From Streptomyces sp. NBC_01231 (GTDB taxonomy: Bacteria; Actinomycetota; Actinomycetes; Streptomycetales; Streptomycetaceae), in contig CP108521.1 in assembly GCA_035999765.1 (NCBI GenBank), forward strand, positions 6,138,001 through 6,202,000: a stretch of DNA of 64,000 nt, in the 5' to 3' direction. Under the pieces are notes generated by a model. The model ran no database searches. It saw nothing but the letters and a program-made list of their open reading frames with translations, and was not told the origin of the DNA. Position numbers and translations under genes: made by a program. Within the stretch, counting starts at the first letter, position 1; every line of letters begins with the position of its first letter. This document shows, piece after piece, positions 7,401 to 16,519 of the stretch.

Positions 7401-8493
7401 CCAGCAGGTTCTTCGCTGCGTTCACGTCCCGGTCGTGGGTCGTTCCGCAGTCGCAGGTCCAGGTGCGTACGTGCAGCGGCATCCTGTCCTGCAAGGTGCC
7501 GCAGGTGGAGCACAGCTTGGAGGAGGGGAAGAAGCGGTCGACCACGATCACTTCCCGCCCGTACCAGGCGGCCTTGTACTCCAGCATGCTTCGGAACTGC
7601 GACCATGCCGCGTCACTGATGGCGCGAGCCAGACTCCGGTTTTTGACCATGTTGCGCACGGTCAGATCCTCGATCACGAGCGTTTGGTTCTCACGCACGA
7701 GACGAGTGGTCAGTTTGTGCAGCCCGTCACGCCTGCGGTCGGCGATACGGGCGTGGACTTTGGCGGCCTTGCGCCGGGCCTTGGCCTGGTTTTTGCTGCC
7801 CTTGGTCTTCTTCGCCAGGCGGCGCTGGGCCAGGGCGAGCCGTGCACGGTCGCGGCGCTCGTGCCGGGGGTTGGCGATCTTCTCCCCGGTCGACAGGGTG
7901 AGGAGGTGGTCCAGACCGACGTCAATGCCGACCGCGTTGTCGTTGGCCGGGAGGGCCTGGACGGCGGGGTCCTCGCACAGCATCGAGACGAACCAGCGCC
8001 CGGCCGTGTCCTGGGACACGGTCACCGTGGACGGCTTCGCCCCCGCGGGGAGAGGACGCGACCAGACGATGTCCAGAGGCTGCTCCATCTTGGCCAGCGT
8101 CAGCTTCCCGTCGCGGAAGCGGAAACCGCTGGTGGTGTACTCGGCGGACCTGCGGGACTTCTTCTTCGACTTGAAGCGCGGGTACTTCGCCCGCTTGCCG
8201 AAAAAATGGGTGAACGCCGTCTGCAAGTGCCGCAAGCACTGCTGGAGTGGGACCGAGGACACCTCGTTGAGGAATGCCAGTTCCTCGGTCTTCTTCCACG
8301 CCGTCAGCATGGCCGAAGTGGCGTTGTAGTTGACCCGTTCCTGCCGCGCCCACGCCTCGGTACGGGCCGCGAGCGCCATGTTGTAGACCTTCCGCACGCA
8401 CCCGAACGTGCGCGACAGCTCGGCTGCCTGCTCGTCCGTGGGGTAGAAGCGGTACTTAAACGCCCGCTTCACATGCGTCGTGGCCACGCTCAC
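7294..8493 (-). CDS. tnpB: TnpB, RNA-guided nuclease of the IS200/IS605 group
   Basis: 399 aa, GTG start, full length for the family. The N-terminal HTH_OrfB region (residues 8-110) is followed by a RuvC-like domain with the three acidic residues in place: D191 in GIDVG, E275 in VIEDL and D354 in THDRDVNAAKN. The zinc ribbon has C328/C331 and C347/C349. Nothing is disrupted, so the nuclease should be active. TnpB cleaves DNA next to a short TAM using a right-end RNA guide, which helps keep the element at vacated donor sites. It sits between the DUF1707 gene and the rpsL promoter on the strand opposite to both. Confidence 0.93.
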   Translation of the reverse strand: MSVATTHVKRAFKYRFYPTDEQAAELSRTFGCVRKVYNMALAARTEAWARQERVNYNATSAMLTAWKKTEELAFLNEVSSVPLQQCLRHLQTAFTHFFGKRAKYPRFKSKKKSRRSAEYTTSGFRFRDGKLTLAKMEQPLDIVWSRPLPAGAKPSTVTVSQDTAGRWFVSMLCEDPAVQALPANDNAVGIDVGLDHLLTLSTGEKIANPRHERRDRARLALAQRRLAKKTKGSKNQAKARRKAAKVHARIADRRRDGLHKLTTRLVRENQTLVIEDLTVRNMVKNRSLARAISDAAWSQFRSMLEYKAAWYGREVIVVDRFFPSSKLCSTCGTLQDRMPLHVRTWTCDCGTTHDRDVNAAKNLLAVGLTVTACGAGVRPQRRTPGGQPATKQEPPRREP

Positions 8494-8591
8494 AAACTAG
8501 TGACGCGACAGGTAACGATCAAATCTGCGGGTCAGAGCACGGTCTTTCGCCCTGGCGGCGAAACCCCGCCCCTTGCCCTGCACTGCAGGGT

Positions 8592-8633
8592 TTTCGTTTC
8601 CTCCCCCGGCTTCAGCCGGGGGAGGAAACGAAA
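8592..8633. repeat. Perfect 19-bp hairpin at the left end of the tnpB element
   Basis: Arms 8592-8610 and 8615-8633 are fully complementary with a TTCA loop, core CCTCCCCCGGC/GCCGGGGGAGG. It resembles the subterminal hairpins used by IS200/IS605 elements. It has no downstream T-tract, so a terminator role is less likely. Confidence 0.75.
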
Positions 8634-8640
8634 GGACTCT

Positions 8641-8758
8641 GATGAACGCCCGCGATGCTGCCGGCGGTCGGATGAACGCCCGCTGCTCTGTCGACGGTCG
8701 GACGAACGCCCGATGTACGGTCGACGGTCCGATGAACGCCCGGGGTGTGGTCACGAAG
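8641..8758. repeat. 30-bp tandem repeat, four units
   Basis: A 12-bp core (GATGAACGCCCG, once GACGAACGCCCG) recurs at 8641, 8671, 8701 and 8731, exactly every 30 nt. The 18 nt between cores are also similar (ending in GACGGTCG/GACGGTCC), so the whole 30-mer is repeated. No gene with a convincing start covers it. It begins directly at the left end of the tnpB element. Confidence 0.85.
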
Positions 8759-8855
8759 CGGTGGTCTTCCGTGTGCGGTACGTGAAATCGAAGATCATTC
8801 ACGGCGTTGAGGCTTGACATGTCCCGCTTGGCGATGCGATCCGGGCTTTCTTGTT

Positions 8856-8884
8856 TTGACCGCAGCCTATGAGCTGGGTACGCT
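8856..8884 (+). promoter_or_regulatory. Candidate promoter of the str operon
   Basis: TTGACC (8856-8861) and TACGCT (8879-8884) are separated by 17 nt, a good match to the housekeeping sigma (HrdB) consensus. This would give a leader of about 190 nt before rpsL, carrying the element at 9004-9030. Confidence 0.55.
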
Positions 8885-9003
8885 CAGACCTTGTGCCTGG
8901 GGTGTGCCCTGGCTCTCGTGCGTGCCTTCAAACCGCATAGCGAGCCGTCATTGGCCACCGTGATCTGTGCCCTTCTCGCCTTGCGGCGAGGGTCTGCCGG
9001 ATT

Positions 9004-9030
9004 CGACACACCCGACCGCGTGGGTCGGCG
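9004..9030 (+). promoter_or_regulatory. Leader element shared with rpsJ (copy 1)
   Basis: 27 nt identical to 20259-20285 in the rpsJ leader. It contains a small hairpin (CCGACC/GGTCGG, GCGTG loop) and lies 48 nt before the rpsL start. Conservation between two ribosomal operon leaders suggests a shared regulatory or processing signal. Confidence 0.55.
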
Positions 9031-9078
9031 ACGTTCCAGGTTAGCTTCACCATTCGGCACACAGAAACCGGAGAAGTA

Positions 9079-9450
9079 GTGCCTACGATCCAGCAGCTGG
9101 TCCGGAAGGGCCGGCAGGACAAGGTCGAGAAGAACAAGACGCCCGCACTCGAGGGTTCCCCTCAGCGTCGCGGCGTCTGCACGCGTGTGTTCACGACCAC
9201 CCCGAAGAAGCCGAACTCGGCCCTGCGTAAGGTCGCGCGTGTGCGTCTGACCAGCGGGATCGAGGTCACTGCTTACATTCCGGGTGAGGGGCACAACCTG
9301 CAGGAGCACTCCATCGTGCTCGTGCGTGGCGGTCGTGTGAAGGACCTGCCCGGTGTTCGCTACAAGATCATCCGCGGTTCGCTCGACACCCAGGGTGTCA
9401 AGAACCGCAAGCAGGCCCGCAGCCGCTACGGCGCCAAGAAGGAGAAGTAG
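9079..9450 (+). CDS. rpsL: 30S ribosomal protein S12
   Basis: 123 aa, GTG start preceded by GGAGAA. S12 lies at the decoding centre of the 30S subunit. The conserved loop [12 protein letters not shown] (residues 39-50) and [11 protein letters not shown] around Lys88 carry the wild-type lysines whose mutation gives streptomycin resistance, so this allele should be streptomycin-sensitive. First gene of the str operon, 2 nt before rpsG. Confidence 0.99.
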   Translation: MPTIQQLVRKGRQDKVEKNKTPALEGSPQRRGVCTRVFTTTPKKPNSALRKVARVRLTSGIEVTAYIPGEGHNLQEHSIVLVRGGRVKDLPGVRYKIIRGSLDTQGVKNRKQARSRYGAKKEK

Positions 9451-9452
9451 AA

Positions 9453-9923
9453 ATGCCTCGTAAGGGCCCCGCCCCGAAGCGCCCGGTCATCATCGACCCG
9501 GTCTACGGTTCTCCTCTGGTGACCTCCCTGATCAACAAGGTGCTGCTGAACGGCAAGCGCTCCACCGCCGAGCGCATCGTGTACGGCGCCATGGAGGGCC
9601 TGCGCGAGAAGACCAGTAACGACCCGGTCATCACGCTGAAGCGCGCGCTGGAGAACATCAAGCCGACCCTCGAGGTCAAGTCCCGCCGTGTCGGTGGTGC
9701 GACGTACCAGGTTCCGATCGAGGTCAAGCCCGGTCGTGCCAACACGCTCGCGCTGCGCTGGCTGGTCGGTTACTCCCGCGCCCGTCGCGAGAAGACCATG
9801 ACCGAGCGTCTGCTCAACGAGCTTCTCGACGCCTCCAACGGCCTTGGTGCCGCTGTGAAGAAGCGCGAGGACACGCACAAGATGGCCGAGTCCAACAAGG
9901 CCTTCGCGCACTACCGCTGGTAG
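9453..9923 (+). CDS. rpsG: 30S ribosomal protein S7
   Basis: 156 aa, normal length. It begins [20 protein letters not shown] and nucleates assembly of the 30S head domain on the 3' major domain of 16S rRNA. In E. coli S7 is the str-operon autoregulator; whether this applies here cannot be seen. Start 2 nt after the rpsL stop; 39 nt before fusA. Confidence 0.99.
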   Translation: MPRKGPAPKRPVIIDPVYGSPLVTSLINKVLLNGKRSTAERIVYGAMEGLREKTSNDPVITLKRALENIKPTLEVKSRRVGGATYQVPIEVKPGRANTLALRWLVGYSRARREKTMTERLLNELLDASNGLGAAVKKREDTHKMAESNKAFAHYRW

Positions 9924-9962
9924 TCGCTACCCACATCGAGACCGAGAGAAGACGAAAGCCTT

Positions 9963-12092
9963 ATGGCTACCACTTCACTTGACCTGGCCAAGGTCCGCAA
10001 CATCGGGATCATGGCCCACATCGACGCGGGCAAGACGACCACCACCGAGCGGATCCTCTTCTACACCGGCGTCAGCTACAAGATCGGTGAAGTCCACGAC
10101 GGCGCAGCCACCATGGACTGGATGGAGCAGGAGCAGGAGCGTGGCATCACGATCACCTCTGCTGCCACCACCTGTCACTGGCCGCTCGAGGACAACGACT
10201 ACACCATCAACATCATCGACACCCCCGGGCACGTCGACTTCACGGTCGAGGTGGAGCGTTCGCTCCGCGTGCTCGACGGTGCCGTCACGGTGTTCGACGG
10301 TGTCGCGGGTGTCGAGCCGCAGTCCGAGACGGTGTGGCGTCAGGCCGACCGTTACGGCGTGCCGCGCATCTGCTTCGTGAACAAGCTGGACCGTACCGGC
10401 GCCGAGTTCCACCGCTGCGTGGACATGATCTCGGACCGCCTGGGTGCCCAGCCGCTCGTCATGCAGCTGCCGATCGGCGCCGAGGCCGACTTCAAGGGCG
10501 TCGTGGACCTGGTCCGCATGAAGGCGCTCGTGTGGTCCGCCGAGGCCGCCAAGGGCGAGATGTACGACACCGTCGACATCCCGGCCACGCACACCGAGGC
10601 TGCCGAGGAGTACCGCGGCAAGCTGATCGAGGGCGTCGCTGAGAACGACGAAGAGATCATGGAGCTGTACCTGGAGGGCGTGGAGCCCACCGAGGAGCAG
10701 CTGTACGCCGCGATCCGTCGCATCACCATCGCGTCCGGCAAGTCCAGCGACACCACGGTCACCCCGGTGTTCTGTGGCACCGCGTTCAAGAACAAGGGCG
10801 TTCAGCCCCTGCTCGACGCGGTCGTGCGCTACCTTCCGACTCCGCTCGACGTCGAGGCCATTGAGGGCCACGACGTGAAGGACCCGGAGCTGGTCGTCAA
10901 GCGCAAGCCGTCCGAGGACGAGCCGCTGTCCGCCCTCGCGTTCAAGATCATGAGCGACCCGCACCTGGGCAAGCTCACCTTCGTCCGGGTCTACTCGGGC
11001 CGCCTGGAGACTGGCACCGCCGTGCTGAACTCCGTCAAGGGCAAGAAGGAGCGCATCGGCAAGATCTACCGCATGCACGCGAACAAGCGTGAGGAGATCG
11101 CGTCGGTGGGCGCAGGCGACATCGTCGCCGTGATGGGTCTGAAGCAGACCACGACCGGTGAGACGCTGTCGGACGACAAGCAGCCGGTGATCCTGGAGTC
11201 CATGGACTTCCCGGCGCCGGTCATCCAGGTCGCCATCGAGCCCAAGTCGAAGGGTGACCAGGAGAAGCTGGGCGTCGCGATCCAGCGCCTGGCCGAGGAG
11301 GACCCGTCCTTCCAGGTTCACACCAACGAGGAGACCGGCCAGACCATCATCGGTGGTATGGGCGAGCTGCACCTCGAGGTGCTGGTCGACCGTATGCGTC
11401 GTGAGTTCAAGGTCGAGGCCAACGTCGGCAAGCCGCAGGTCGCGTACCGCGAGACGATCCGCAAGGCCGTCGAGCGCGTGGACTACACCCACAAGAAGCA
11501 GACCGGTGGTACCGGTCAGTTCGCCAAGGTGCAGATCGCGATCGAGCCCATCACCGAGGCCGACGGCCCGGCGTACGAGTTCGTGAACAAGGTCACCGGT
11601 GGTCGTATCCCGAGGGAGTACATCCCTTCGGTCGACGCCGGTGCGCAGGAGGCCATGCAGTTCGGCATCCTGGCCGGCTACGAGATGACCGGTGTCCGCG
11701 TGACGCTGATCGACGGTGGCTACCACGAGGTCGACTCCTCCGAACTCGCGTTCAAGATCGCCGGTTCGCAGGCCTTCAAGGAGGCCGCGCGCAAGGCGAG
11801 CCCCGTGCTCCTGGAGCCGATGATGGCCGTCGAGGTCACCACGCCTGAGGACTACATGGGTGAGGTCATCGGCGACATCAACTCCCGCCGTGGTCAGATC
11901 CAGGCCATGGAGGAGCGGGCCGGTGCCCGCGTCGTGAAGGGCCTCGTGCCCCTCTCGGAGATGTTCGGCTACGTCGGAGACCTCCGCAGCAAGACGTCGG
12001 GTCGCGCGAGCTACTCGATGCAGTTCGACTCCTACGCCGAGGTTCCGCGGAACGTCGCCGAGGAGATCATCGCGAAGGCCAAGGGCGAGTAA
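9963..12092 (+). CDS. fusA: Translation elongation factor G
   Basis: 709 aa, full length. The GTPase domain starts with G1 AHIDAGKTT (about residues 18-26), then the ERGITI switch and the DTPGHVDF G3 motif, followed by domains II-V. It catalyses ribosomal translocation and, with RRF, subunit recycling. Third gene of the str operon, preceded by GAGAAGACGAAAG in the short gap after rpsG. The 158-nt gap to tuf is larger than others in this operon and may hold a separate tuf promoter (TTGACT at 12118-12123). Confidence 0.99.
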   Translation: MATTSLDLAKVRNIGIMAHIDAGKTTTTERILFYTGVSYKIGEVHDGAATMDWMEQEQERGITITSAATTCHWPLEDNDYTINIIDTPGHVDFTVEVERSLRVLDGAVTVFDGVAGVEPQSETVWRQADRYGVPRICFVNKLDRTGAEFHRCVDMISDRLGAQPLVMQLPIGAEADFKGVVDLVRMKALVWSAEAAKGEMYDTVDIPATHTEAAEEYRGKLIEGVAENDEEIMELYLEGVEPTEEQLYAAIRRITIASGKSSDTTVTPVFCGTAFKNKGVQPLLDAVVRYLPTPLDVEAIEGHDVKDPELVVKRKPSEDEPLSALAFKIMSDPHLGKLTFVRVYSGRLETGTAVLNSVKGKKERIGKIYRMHANKREEIASVGAGDIVAVMGLKQTTTGETLSDDKQPVILESMDFPAPVIQVAIEPKSKGDQEKLGVAIQRLAEEDPSFQVHTNEETGQTIIGGMGELHLEVLVDRMRREFKVEANVGKPQVAYRETIRKAVERVDYTHKKQTGGTGQFAKVQIAIEPITEADGPAYEFVNKVTGGRIPREYIPSVDAGAQEAMQFGILAGYEMTGVRVTLIDGGYHEVDSSELAFKIAGSQAFKEAARKASPVLLEPMMAVEVTTPEDYMGEVIGDINSRRGQIQAMEERAGARVVKGLVPLSEMFGYVGDLRSKTSGRASYSMQFDSYAEVPRNVAEEIIAKAKGE

Positions 12093-12250
12093 CGCAAGCC
12101 GTTCACACGCCGTAGGCTTGACTCCGGAGCCTCGTGGGGCATTTCACCGCACGCGCGGGAAGGAATGCCCCCGGGATCCGGGCCATCCAGCAAAGATCAC
12201 CTGGCGCCGATGAAGTAAGGCGTACCAGAACCACTCCCAGGAGGACCCCA

Positions 12251-13444
<1,194 letters not shown>

Positions 13445-13486
13445 TCTTGTTGACTTGACCTGGTAGCTCCAGCGCGAGCTCCTGAG

Positions 13487-13519
13487 GGGCCCGTACGACT
13501 TCGGTCGTACGGGCCCTTT
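13487..13519 (+). terminator. Rho-independent terminator of the str operon
   Basis: Perfect 13-bp stem (13487-13499 and 13504-13516) closed by a TTCG tetraloop and followed by TTT. The arms are GGGCCCGTACGAC/GTCGTACGGGCCC. It lies 43 nt after the tuf stop. Confidence 0.9.
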
Positions 13520-13815
13520 CGCTGTCGGCGCCGGCCTGTCAACGCGCGCTCGTCAGCGCTCGCCTGCCGGTGCCGGCCCGCGGTGTTGGCCCGCCGGTGT
13601 TCGCCCGTCGACGCTCGTTTGCCGACGTCCGTCTCCGTCGGCGTCGAGTGAAGTGTCGGAGAACTCTCGGCGGCGTCTCGGCGAGAGTTGCGGCAACTCC
13701 CCTGCGCCCGCGTGCGGAATGTTCTTGTCTGTTCGCTGTGGGGTGTTTGGGACGGCCGTAGCGTGAGCTGTCCGGTGACCGCCCCGGCCCGGGATTCCCT
13801 CGTGAGGACGGACAG
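13520..13815. other. Gene-less GC-rich gap before the acyltransferase gene
   Basis: No convincing gene. Between 13560 and 13640 there are degenerate 13-15-nt repeats of a GCCCGCCGGTGTTC-like unit. No clear promoter for the downstream gene was found. Confidence 0.5.
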
Positions 13816-15066
13816 GTGCCGATGCGCGGCGCGGAGAGCAGGACGTCGATACCGCGACGAGTGGTCGGAGATCTGCAACAGCCGCTTCCCCCGCTGTCCT
13901 TGCCCGGCGCGCAGCCCGGCCCGCAGCCCGTGCCGCCGGGCCGACGGCCGTCGGAGTCCGCCCGGGCGGGCCGGCATGCCGCCGCACGGGAGCGCGTGGG
14001 CCGCCGGCTGTACGCCATCGACGGCATCCGTCTGCTCGCCGCCCTGATGGTCGCCGTGCACCACTACGCCGGCACCAACCGCGTCAACCAGCCGGACAAC
14101 GCGATCTGGGACCGGCCGGTGTCCGACATCATGCCCACGGTGTTCCGCCTCGCCTCCTACGGCTGGATCGGCGTCGAGATCTTCTTCGTGATCAGCGGCT
14201 TCGTGATCTGCATGTCGTGCTGGGGGCGTACGCCGAGGCAGTTCTTCGTGTCGCGGGTGATTCGGCTGTACCCGGCGTACTGGTTCGCGGTGCTGTTCAC
14301 CACCGGCGTCCTGGTCGCGGTCCCGGGGGTGTGGGAGCGGCTGCGGATGCGCGAGGTCCTGCTCAACCTCACGATGCTGCAGTCCGGTTCGGGCGTGGCC
14401 AACGTCGACGGGGTGTACTGGACGCTCTGGTCCGAGCTGCGTTTCTACCTGCTGTTCCTGGCGGTCGTCGCCACCGGGCTGACGTACCGCAAGGTCGTGG
14501 TCTTCTGCTGCGTCTGGGGCGCGGCCGCGATGCTCGCCCCGGTGTCGGGGCTGCCGCTGCTCGAGCTGGTCGCCAACCCCGAGGGCGCCTGGTACTTCAT
14601 CGCGGGGCTGGCGTTGTACCTCATGCACCGTTTCGGCCAGGACCTGTTGCTGTGGGGCATCCTCGGGATGGCCTGGCTGATGGGCCAGTTGGAGCTGGGG
14701 CAGCGGATCGACGAGGTCGAGCATGTCTCCGGCTGGCGGGGGAGCGTGCTGATCTTCACGGTCTTCCTGCTGGTGATGGTGGCCGTCGCCCTGGGCGCGA
14801 CCGACCGCATCCGCTGGAAGTGGCTGGTGACGGCGGGCGCGTTGACGTACCCGCTCTATCTGATCCACTACGCGGCCGGTACGACGATGATCAACCGACT
14901 CCGGGACACCATGGACGCGCGGCTGCTGGTCGCGGTGGTGCTGGCCGGCTTCCTGGCGCTCAGCTGGCTGGTTCACCGGTTCGTGGAACGGCCGGTGGCG
15001 GGGGTGGTGAAGCGGGGGTTGGACACGTCGTTCGCTCGCATGCGGAACGCGGGGCAGGCCGGTTGA
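13816..15066 (+). CDS. Acyltransferase-3 family membrane protein
   Basis: 416 aa, GTG at 13816 (ATG at 13822 also possible). After a 65-residue Pro/Arg-rich cytosolic leader, the sequence LYAIDGIRLLAALMVAVHHY marks an acyltransferase-3 (OafA/YrhL-type) domain. About ten hydrophobic segments follow, with FFVISGFVICMS and a C-terminal SWLVHRFVERPV motif typical of the family. These proteins O-acetylate or otherwise acylate cell-surface glycans or secondary metabolites; the substrate is unknown. It stands alone between the str terminator and a convergent lipoprotein gene. Confidence 0.88.
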   Translation: MPMRGAESRTSIPRRVVGDLQQPLPPLSLPGAQPGPQPVPPGRRPSESARAGRHAAARERVGRRLYAIDGIRLLAALMVAVHHYAGTNRVNQPDNAIWDRPVSDIMPTVFRLASYGWIGVEIFFVISGFVICMSCWGRTPRQFFVSRVIRLYPAYWFAVLFTTGVLVAVPGVWERLRMREVLLNLTMLQSGSGVANVDGVYWTLWSELRFYLLFLAVVATGLTYRKVVVFCCVWGAAAMLAPVSGLPLLELVANPEGAWYFIAGLALYLMHRFGQDLLLWGILGMAWLMGQLELGQRIDEVEHVSGWRGSVLIFTVFLLVMVAVALGATDRIRWKWLVTAGALTYPLYLIHYAAGTTMINRLRDTMDARLLVAVVLAGFLALSWLVHRFVERPVAGVVKRGLDTSFARMRNAGQAG

Positions 15067-15129
15067 CCGACGGGGCCGAGCGGCCATGGGGCCGCTTTGT
15101 CCGCGGCGCCCACCGAGAGTCTCCCGACC

Positions 15130-15774
15130 TCAGGACTCCAGCTTCGCCGAGGGCGCGTCTCCGTTCTGGGCCTGGCGGACCCGCTTGGTGAACATGGTGG
15201 CAAGGTCCTTGACGAGCTCGTCGTCGACGGGGCCCGCACCGGACTCGAAAAGGGTGATAGCGGCGAGGCAGGTTCCGGCTCTCACCTGGGCGTAAGCCCC
15301 GACTCCATCCCCCTTCTCGTAGCCGACACCGCCCTGAACACCGTCCCGGCGGTCTCCCAGCGAGCCCAGATCGATGTCTTTCGGTTCAGCTATCGAGCGG
15401 GAGTACCAGCTTTGGTTCGCTCCGTACGCCGCCTTGGCTGTTGCCTCGCTCTTGAAGGCAGTGACCCAGAAAACGACCCGTGCTTGGTCCGTCCCCTCGA
15501 AAGCGGAAGCCCCCATGTAGCGGGCGCCGGTACAGGTTCGCTTCGCACCGCCCCCGCAGGCAGTTTCGGCGATCTTGCTTGTCAACGACGTCACATGCGG
15601 CGTGTTGGTGACTTTCCAGTCCGGCATGGCCTTCCCATCGGGAGCAGCGGACTTGGTCTCTTGGGCGGTGAGTACGGAAACCCGGTCAACCGGAGCCTCG
15701 TCGCCACACCCCGCCAGGGTGGCCAGAATCGTCGCGGTGATCGCGACTGTGGCGGGTAGTGCGTTGAGTCTCAT
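15130..15774 (-). CDS. Putative secreted lipoprotein
   Basis: 214 aa from the ATG at 15774, chosen because it directly begins a lipoprotein signal peptide (MRLNALPATVAITATILATL-AGC, lipobox LAGC, Cys about residue 23). An in-frame ATG at 15801 is an alternative. The mature part has four further Cys and no recognised catalytic motif; it resembles the many Streptomyces lipoproteins of unknown function. It converges with the acyltransferase gene and is divergent from the WXG-like genes. Confidence 0.75.
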   Translation of the reverse strand: MRLNALPATVAITATILATLAGCGDEAPVDRVSVLTAQETKSAAPDGKAMPDWKVTNTPHVTSLTSKIAETACGGGAKRTCTGARYMGASAFEGTDQARVVFWVTAFKSEATAKAAYGANQSWYSRSIAEPKDIDLGSLGDRRDGVQGGVGYEKGDGVGAYAQVRAGTCLAAITLFESGAGPVDDELVKDLATMFTKRVRQAQNGDAPSAKLES

Positions 15775-16037
15775 GGCGGGGTGCCTTTCCGAGGGATTCA
15801 TGCTCGTCACTTCGTCACGCGCCGTTGATCGAATTCCAGCGCCTTCAGAACGTAGGAACGACTGTCGCGCTGGCGCAAGGGTCGTGCGGGCAAGGTAAGT
15901 GTGAAGTAATGATGCGAGTTGATGTCCCACTGCTCAGGCGGTCGCCGCCGTTGGTACGTTGAGGCTCGGGTAGGAAAGTCCGCTGACCCTCATGGTCGGG
16001 ACTGACGCGGCACGGGGATCGTGGGAGGGCGCGGGGG

Positions 16038-16508
16038 ATGGTCTGGGACGAGTGGGAGCAGCTCAAGGCCGATGCGACGCAGCGCGACTCGACGCAGATG
16101 CAGCTCAACCAGCTTCCCGCGGAGGGTGGCGGAGGCGGGGGCGGCGACCTGGTGGTGAACCAGGACGACCTCGGAGCCGTCGGCCATGAGGCCTTCATCC
16201 TCTACGAGGACCTCCGCAGGGAAGCGGACATCGCCGGCGCGAGCCCGAACAAGGACGGCGCAGGTTCCACGGCGCAGGCCGCCGCCTCGCTGAAGTCCCG
16301 CAACTTCGCGATGGGCGGCGCCCTGGAGACGACTGTCGAGATCTGGACCTCGCAGGTCAAGTCCGTGCTCCAGGCATGCGCGCACATCTCCAATCACCTC
16401 GACTACACGAAGAAGCTGCACGCGTCGGACGATGCCAAGATCGCGGCAGTGGTCAGCCGCGACGGCTCGGCAGTCCCCGTCTCCGAGCTCAGCAAGTACT
16501 TCAAGTAG
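16038..16508 (+). CDS. Small ESX/WXG-like helical protein
   Basis: 156 aa, ATG with GGAGG 9 nt upstream. Short acidic helical N-terminus, a Gly-rich linker (residues 30-36), then two long amphipathic helices separated around residue 75. This resembles ESX-type (type VII secretion) small proteins, without a clear WXG motif. It is 11 nt upstream of a large WXG-bearing protein, a typical partner or chaperone position. Function inferred from context only. Confidence 0.6.
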   Translation: MVWDEWEQLKADATQRDSTQMQLNQLPAEGGGGGGGDLVVNQDDLGAVGHEAFILYEDLRREADIAGASPNKDGAGSTAQAAASLKSRNFAMGGALETTVEIWTSQVKSVLQACAHISNHLDYTKKLHASDDAKIAAVVSRDGSAVPVSELSKYFK

Positions 16509-16519
16509 GGGACGGGGCC

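Larger units (their letters stand above)
7264..8640 (-). mobile_element. IS200/IS605-type element carrying tnpB only
   Basis: The element consists of one tnpB gene flanked by hairpin ends. On the right, a 9-bp hairpin (7270-7289, arms CCCCCTCGT/ACGAGGGGG) and a second small hairpin (7296-7309) follow the gene. On the left are three hairpins (8545-8563, 8576-8590 and a perfect 19-bp stem at 8592-8633). No tnpA transposase is present, so it needs one in trans (IS1341-like organisation). Exact termini were not determined because no target duplication is made by this family; the boundaries are approximate. Confidence 0.7.

Noticed and set aside
8592..8633. 19-bp hairpin as a rho-independent terminator
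   Set aside because: No T-tract, and it sits upstream of tnpB next to other left-end hairpins, which fits an IS200/IS605 end better.
8641..8758. Possible CRISPR array
   Set aside because: The conserved core is only 12 nt and the intervening 18 nt are themselves similar, so it is a 30-bp tandem repeat; no cas genes are present.
9975..11726. Long minus-strand frame within fusA
   Set aside because: His/Asp/Val/Leu-rich antisense shadow of EF-G.
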